Assembly: GCA_019155185.1 (NCBI GenBank)
Contig: CM032802.1
Coordinates: forward strand, 16,518,425 to 16,582,424
Direction of reading: 5' to 3'
DNA from: Beaufortia kweichowensis
Taxonomy: Eukaryota; Chordata; Actinopteri; Cypriniformes; Gastromyzontidae
Length of the DNA: 64,000 nucleotides
Shown here: piece by piece, positions 58,256 through 64,000 of the stretch
Numbering within the stretch: position 1 is the first letter of the stretch
Layout: every line of letters begins with the position of its first letter
Made by a program: the position numbers and the translations under genes
The notes under the pieces: model-generated
Told to the model about the DNA's origin: nothing
The model's input: only the letters and a program-made list of their open reading frames with translations
The model's database searches: none

Positions 58256-58860
58256 GTTAATCCTGAAAAAAATTATGAAAATGTATATTAAAATGTACAT
58301 TTTATAATTTTCTTTTTTTTGTCGCCTGCCCCGATTTAAATGCCACACAATGCAAATGAGTTGGGTCTTGATAGCCCTTTCTTTTGCTCATATTTGTAGG
58401 TCATGGTAAAACCATGCATCACTACACAGGAGAAAAATGTTTACAGTTTTAATGGAAGTTATACCTGTATTTTGTGCAAAGCGATGTGGGGTGTAGGAAA
58501 AAGGTGGACAAACCTATGGAAATTATGAAAGATGGTAGCCTAATAACACATTTAATATAAATGCAAAACAAACTGCCATAGCTTCATAACAAAAAGTAAT
58601 AATGCTGTAATTATATTCTTTTACTTATCTAACACAGTTAATACAGGGGATCTCTAATGGCAAGTTGGTTTGATTTATAGAATGTACTAAGTGGGCAACT
58701 CGCAGACTCCATGGTTTGTTGCTTTTCCACTAAAATAACTTTATTGTACAGGGTTTTTTGTTTTTGTTATTTTTCTCTGTTTGTTTTCCTTTTAGCATGT
58801 GTGTGTTATATCTATTCCTATGAGTGATGTGTCAGGGACATCTTTTTTGTTTGTTTTCCC
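58256..58860. other. Intergenic, no feature recognised
   Basis: AT-rich sequence with a T-rich end leading into the possible acceptor before 58873. Confidence 0.5.
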
Positions 58861-58871
58861 TCCCCCTTCTA

Positions 58872-58942
58872 GTCTCTTTGATTCTGCCGCCAGCTGTGGA
58901 AACCTGACCCTGGTGAGGACCCTCTTATCACACTTACACAAG
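58872..58942 (+). other. Possible orphan exon 1 (splice-bounded)
   Basis: A strong pyrimidine tract ending CTTCTAG and a donor AAG|GTAATG bound 71 bases. One frame reads LFDSAASCGNLTLVRTLLSH then LHK, with a faint ankyrin-repeat look (AAS.GNL.LVR.LL). Another, using a later AG at 58891, reads LWKPDPGEDPLITLTQ and joins in phase to ALEMVQPRC at 60672. No family recognised; it may be chance. Confidence 0.2.
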
Positions 58943-60671
58943 GTAATGAATTAAAGATACTGTTAGTCAGTGCATGGTTTTTGTTAGTGCTTTTGTTTTG
59001 TTAAAAAGATTATGAAAGAAATAAAGTTGATGCATGTAATTTATGGAAGCATTAAGCCATGGGTGGTCATGTACTAGAACGTTGTGTGTATTTTATCCAC
59101 AGATTTTCACTGTACAAGTATAAACGGGTCAGTCCTTCTCAAGTGGTCTTGGGGCTGCACGATTATGGAGTCCATGTATTTCATATGAACTACGTGGCTC
59201 TTATGCATCTACTGTGGAAAAAAAACCCTGTACACAATGTACGCTGGAGAAAAACATATTGATTTATGTTTCCCTCAAAGTTCTTTAGAGAGAGGAATTA
59301 CTTTTCCTATTTTGACCCTGAATAGGATTGAGTGAGCTTTACTTGGCGCTAAACATGTCTGTTTCATACTGGACGCCAGAGCACGCCCTTGAGCAGATAC
59401 TCCAAATATACGCAATATATTTTAAATAAAGTAATATCAAAGTAATATCGAATAAAGTAATATCAAAGATGGCAACAGCCATACAAACTAAAAAATCTTA
59501 TCACAAATAAAAAGAGTCCAATCAAGGAGTGACTTAATCTGTCAAGTCTGAATTAGCAGCAGCTTTTATAAGTGGAGTAGGTTATTTGACTCGCACACAG
59601 ACCACAAAACGGAGAAAGGGCTTCAAATAACCAAGCATATAGTTGATCGTGGTTTGCCCTGCCAGATGCTTTGGCAGATGTGTGTGGACTTGAGACGTGT
59701 TTCTCCAGTGTATAATTTAGATTTGTTGGTTGTGTCCTTATCAAATGTTGGAAATAAATGAAGAGAATAGGAGCACAGTAATTCTGACTAAAATATATAT
59801 TTAGCTAAAATGCTTATTTTAAATGTAGGTTTAATATTCTACATGCATTTATGAGAGCACTAACTGTAAAGGGGGTGTACATGTAATTACCACAATTGTT
59901 ACATGTAATTCAATTGCTATTTATTTACTACATTCAGATGAGTAAATTTGTGTTCCTCCTACCAGCTAACATTTGATCTGCATTTTTGTTTCTTATTTTA
60001 AATATATTTTGTTTTAAAATGGTGGGCAAACAGTTTTAGTTTTAGAATGTAATATTTTAACCTTTATTTGCAAATGCATACAAAAATACATTTACTATAT
60101 TTGTTTTCTTTGACCTTTTTTTGACAGTTTTCACATTGTTTGGAGGACATAATTGGGCAGAATGTAGGGGCCCACTGAAATTAAGTCCTTTGTACCTGCA
60201 TCAATCTATCATTTCCTTATAATTGCATAACATGTTTTATTCAGTTATGAGCTAAATGGGGAAGCCAAAATCTGTCAGCAACTTCTACAAACCATCTCTG
60301 CTCATCTCGGATCAAATTGGGCACACATACACGGCAGCTTTGGGCTGGTTGATCTGTGCTGATGATAGTATGGTAGTCAGAACGTTGTTCAGTTTTATTC
60401 GTTACTCCGCTTTACCAGCAATGCTGGTAAATGAGCAAAAATATATATAAACACTGTGAGAATCATCAATCTGAATTCATTGGCACAGCTGCTGTGTAGT
60501 ATCTAGTACTGAGGTTGTTGACATTGTGTACATGTTGCTGCCTTGTACATGGTGTTCACTGCCCAGTATTGTTTGTGAGAAATTACTATTTTAACCCACA
60601 GTAAACTTGTACATTATTTCCTTATAAAATGCTCTAACATCTTTTCCATTTCTCTTTTCTCCACCAAACAG
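58943..60671 (+). other. Sequence between the possible exons
   Basis: No repeat or gene recognised, apart from a short duplicated phrase AATAAAGTAATATCAAAG near 59424-59470. Confidence 0.4.
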
Positions 60672-60765
60672 CTTTGGAGATGGTTCAGCCTAGATGCACA
60701 GATCTACAGCAAGCCCTGCTTCATTCCCACACCCATCTGGCACCCAAGATTCATTAAGTGCAGTC
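60672..60765 (+). other. Possible orphan terminal exon
   Basis: It follows a pyrimidine-rich acceptor (TTTCTCCACCAAACAG). The phase-1 reading is ALEMVQPRCTDLQQALLHSH then THLAPKIH and stop; the phase-0 reading is LWRWFSLDAQIYSKPCFIPT and so on to a stop at about 60770. Neither matches a family I know. Confidence 0.2.
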
Positions 60766-61954
60766 CATAACCAGTGTCTGCACCTTGTCCATTGCAAATG
60801 TTATGGATTGTTCTATTAGAACTCATTATAATCTTTATTTGAGACTGGTGTTGTGTAGAGGCTGTTGTGTGTGATGTTGTGAGTAAAGTTCACCCCCCTT
60901 GTGAAACAGTTTACCTTATTTGTGAGAATATTTTACCTTTATGCTCTCGGCAGTTCCTAAATTCCTTTTTTTTGTAAATTAAAATATTGCTTTAATGTTC
61001 AATCAACTTTGGGACATAATCATCTCTCATAATATCATTAATTCTGTAAGGTGCTTTGAATCAAATGAACATTTGTATAGTGTGTTTCCTCCAAAGGCTT
61101 CTTTCTCATTCCTCAAACATCAAAAAGGGTCACCTTTGGCTTGCTCATTGGAGTTTGTAAACATTATTTGGAACAAAATATGAAAATGGCTAGGTGTTAC
61201 ACTATTTCAGTGCATGAGTCAAAGAACCACTTGACACAAAGCCATGGATCACCACTTACACACAGCATGGTAGGCTAAGAAGGGTCAAATTCATGCTTTC
61301 TGCATAACGAAATTAAGTGAACCAAAGGGATAGATGAACAAACTACAGGCTGTTGTACATTATGGGTTCCAGAAAGTGTTCATATGAGCTGCTTGTATTT
61401 TTATTATTTTAATTTATATATTCTGATTTGTAACCAGAAGTCACCCTTTGCAAACCATTTAAAGCATTTTAAAAATTAAATTCATGAATGCAGTGCTTAT
61501 CATGAGTGCCTTTTTGATTATTCTGAGCCAGAAGCAAAAAAGCTATTTAAGTGTAAGTGCAAAATGTAAAACTAAATGTATCAGTGAAACTGCATTTATC
61601 AATGCAGAATCTTCAAAATAGGCTTTTACATTTGCGGTTGTTTTTACACGCTACTCGTTGGTGAAAATGCAACACAATATGAATCATATGATGTTCCAGC
61701 GAAATTCTTAATATGGACAAAATTAGTAGGATATCCTGCAGATAGAGATGTTAGAGAGACTGAGACACACAGACTGATGAAACAAGAAAATAAACACACG
61801 ACTGCAACCTATGAATTGTCTGTGTTCTTCATGCCATATCATGTGAATTTTCATGAGAATAATTGTCTGTTTATGAGGCAGTGCTAATCTTCATAACAAT
61901 GTAATGTGTCTTTGTCATTTTATAATAATTGTAAAATAATTTGTTTATACACAG
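60766..61954. other. Intergenic, no feature recognised
   Basis: AT-rich; no coding or repeat structure that I can name. Confidence 0.45.
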
Positions 61955-61957
61955 AAA

Positions 61958-63624
61958 ATGGACCCAGCTGAATATGATCCTGGGCCAGTGACACCTGAGA
62001 ATTTGGTTACTGGACAACGGACCAAATCTGTACTTGTTAGCATCTATAAAGACAATTCACAAATATGCAAAAATATTTTCCACATCTGTGATGCTTCACA
62101 ATTTTTGGAAAACTGTTATTCAGAATTCCCCCATACTGTTCAGTTAGAACGATTCCTGAAATATAACAAAGACTTCAATGAGTACATTGATTGTGATAGC
62201 TCCACAACTGACAAATTCATGTTGCCACTGTAATCAGCCTACAAGTCACTCTCACTAAATAATTTCTTTAAACTAAATTACACATTCTAAACTTTCGATC
62301 TGTTAATTTTATCCTTTATTAGACTGAAGACTCACTGCCATTACAGTCCTTCTTGACCAGGAAGGCATCAAATACAATATGAATATCAGCGTACAGGCGT
62401 GTTATCGACAGAGGCCAGAAGAAAAACCATCACTATCAGCATTGGTGATCTTGTTGCAAAACATGGATTGTAAGTTTGTCATGTTTTAAGTACAGATTCT
62501 ATTCATTACTGTAACTTGTGATATGATTTAAAGTGATGCACCATAAACTAGGGTGCTGGAAATCAATACAGCATGGCATTGCGATCATTTGCATATACAT
62601 ATATGCTATACAGTAAATAATTATAATTTCAAATATTTCAGTCTGTGATTTACTGTAATTTAATTCAATTCAAATGTGCTGTCATCTTCATAATGGATTC
62701 CTGCACTTTCTATTGCACTTTACTTGCATGTGTGTCATGTTTTTGTCTCAAACAGTTACCCCTCTACTGCAGACAAGTTGAATTCAGCAAAATCTTTGAT
62801 TGCAGTTTTTCCCTCTCTAAATCTCAGGACTGCTGGAGAGAATGAAAGATATGTAAGTATTAAAACTAAATCTACCATAATTTGGCTCACACTTCTGCTG
62901 AAATGTATATTTTATTGGCAAATGTTGTTCAAAAACTTGTAGGAGCATCTGTATGACTCTATGTCCTATAAAGGATTCATGGAAATGAAGCTTCGAAATA
63001 TGGGACGGCACCTTGAAGAGGGACAGCGACGCTATCAGAAAAAACGCAAAGCTCCTTGCAGTGTGTCAACAGGAGCCTCAGCAACTTCAACCGCTGATGA
63101 AGACCCAAATGAATGGTTGACTTTAATCCACAGAATGAAGCCATCATTTGAGAACATTGCCTCCATCAGAAACGCAATTGAAAAGACATTCAATCATCGT
63201 AGGAACTGGATCAATATGGAGTCACCAACAGTTGGTGACATTTGCCAACAGTTCCCCGTTTCATTGACATGCCATCCCTGGTATACCAGAGACAGTTCAT
63301 GTGTCAAATTCAGTCCGTTTCAGTGGACACACATATAGAACAGGGAGCATTTTGATGTTACCCACTTCTGAACAGGAACCAGTGTTTGGGAAAGTTGTTC
63401 ATTTATTCCCAATGGTAGACAAAAACATTTTGTTGGCTTTTTTAAGGATTGTTCATGTTAAATATTTTTATGATCAGTTTTATTCATATGTAGTACAAAG
63501 GATCGAAGAGTACAAACTAGTCAGGATTCCTTCCGGTCTGTCTGATAACCGACCCCTCGACATTCAGACAAATTATTTGGATGATCAGATCTATGTCAAT
63601 CCCAGATACATAGTTTTGAGATGA
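61958..63624 (+). pseudogene. SAMD3-like / multicopy fish protein gene, frameshifted
   Basis: Predicted exons: 61958-62229 (MDPAEYDPGPVTPENL...; SVLVSIYKDNSQICKNIFHI), about 62371-62469 (YQRTGVLSTEARRKTITISI, GDLVAKHG), 62756-62852 (FYPSTADKLNSAKSLIAVFP, SLNLRTAGENERY) and 62943-63624 (EHLYDSMSYKGFMEMKLRNM). GT-AG junctions at 62469/62756 and 62852/62943 are in phase. The pattern G.LS...R......V..HG..PS...K......FPSL....YEH.YD is that of lineage-expanded fish genes often named SAMD3-like. In the last exon the frame slips at the CCCC run 63254-63257 (FPRFIDMPSLVYQRQF continues in another frame) and again near 63300-63320. It then ends with FSGHTYRTGSILML, VFGKVVHLFP and a stop. The N-terminal exon and its join are uncertain. 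Function unknown; it may be mobile or recently duplicated. Confidence 0.5.
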
Positions 63625-63840
63625 TATAAAATGTTATGGCTAATGAAATTAGAAAAAATACCCTATGTTATATTCTGTGCATTGTGATGAATGTTATTGT
63701 TAATATTCTTGACATTAAATGTTTTGAACTCAAATGATTTTGTTTTATTTAACTGATTTTATGCCAAAAACTACCACATTTTTAATCCAAGGTACCACGA
63801 ATTTGTAGCCAAGAACAGCGCATAGTGTGTTCGTATTACA
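63625..63840. other. Possible 3'UTR of the preceding gene
   Basis: AT-rich sequence with ATTAAA at 63714-63719. Otherwise unremarkable. Confidence 0.3.
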
Positions 63841-63849
63841 CATTTTTAT

Positions 63850-64000
63850 GTTAACCTTTGTAACACATTTGCTGTGTTGAAATCATTAACACAGTGAATG
63901 TGTTGAAATGAACACAACAAATGTTGTCCTGGAACTCACCCACTGATGTGTAAGAATTTAACACAGTTTGAGTCAATTTCAACACATCTTTCTAAGAGTG
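63850..64000. mobile_element. Partial short DNA element at window edge
   Basis: Repeated AACACA-type motifs (GTGTTGAAATCATTAACACA, GTGTTGAAATGAACACAACA) end in CAACACATCTTTCTAAGAGT then G. This resembles the terminal repeat of a common fish MITE. It runs to the edge of the window, so completeness is unknown. Confidence 0.5.

Noticed and set aside
58872..58942. TRPV-type or other ankyrin-repeat exon
   Set aside because: Only about 20 residues look ankyrin-like, neighbouring exons are missing and the alternative frame is equally plausible. Kept only as a weak, unnamed segment.

Overview
This 64 kb window looks like nuclear DNA of a teleost fish, most likely a cyprinid or close relative. The gene order zbtb38 then rasa2 is the vertebrate order known from human 3q23. 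Introns are bounded by GT-AG sites and are AT-rich. Non-coding sequence carries a tRNA-derived SINE, L2/Rex-type LINE fragments and many short inverted-repeat DNA elements of kinds familiar from zebrafish and carp. No bacterial, phage or CRISPR-like system is present.

Layout: (1) about 370-9660, zbtb38 on the + strand: a TATA-driven non-coding first exon with a (AG)18 tract, a 4.4 kb intron, one large coding exon (5158-8868, 1236 aa; BTB domain, two blocks of C2H2 fingers) and an AT-rich 3'UTR. (2) 9660-12180, intergenic, with a (AG)39 microsatellite, a SINE and two dispersed repeats. (3) 12180-about 47090, rasa2 on the + strand: a CpG-rich promoter and 24 coding exons whose phases all join into one 827-aa open frame (C2A, C2B, RasGAP with arginine finger, PH, BTK zinc motif), then a probable long 3'UTR. 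(4) 47.1-51.5 kb, AT-rich sequence with no recognisable gene. (5) 51.5-58.3 kb, a nest of mobile DNA: a T-rich tandem array split by an L2-like LINE, a foldback element with arms built of about 38-bp units inside a decayed transposon-type gene, a hairpin MITE, and a cyprinid DNA repeat split by a second LINE. (6) 58.8-60.8 kb, two weak splice-bounded segments of unknown nature. (7) 61.95-63.62 kb, a multi-exon gene of a multicopy fish family (SAMD3-like / uncharacterised), with two apparent frameshifts in its last exon.

The two firm genes are a methyl-CpG-binding-type transcriptional regulator (zbtb38) and a Ras GTPase-activating protein of the GAP1 family (rasa2). They are neighbours by ancestral synteny, and nothing suggests shared regulation. 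The human neighbours RNF7 and GRK7 are not seen in the 20 kb downstream. The most unusual structures are the foldback element nested in a multicopy gene, an intron of rasa2 that is almost entirely a SINE remnant, a SINE and a LINE sharing a 3' tail, and the frameshifted multi-exon gene near the right end. All calls come from reading the sequence; no database or alignment was run.
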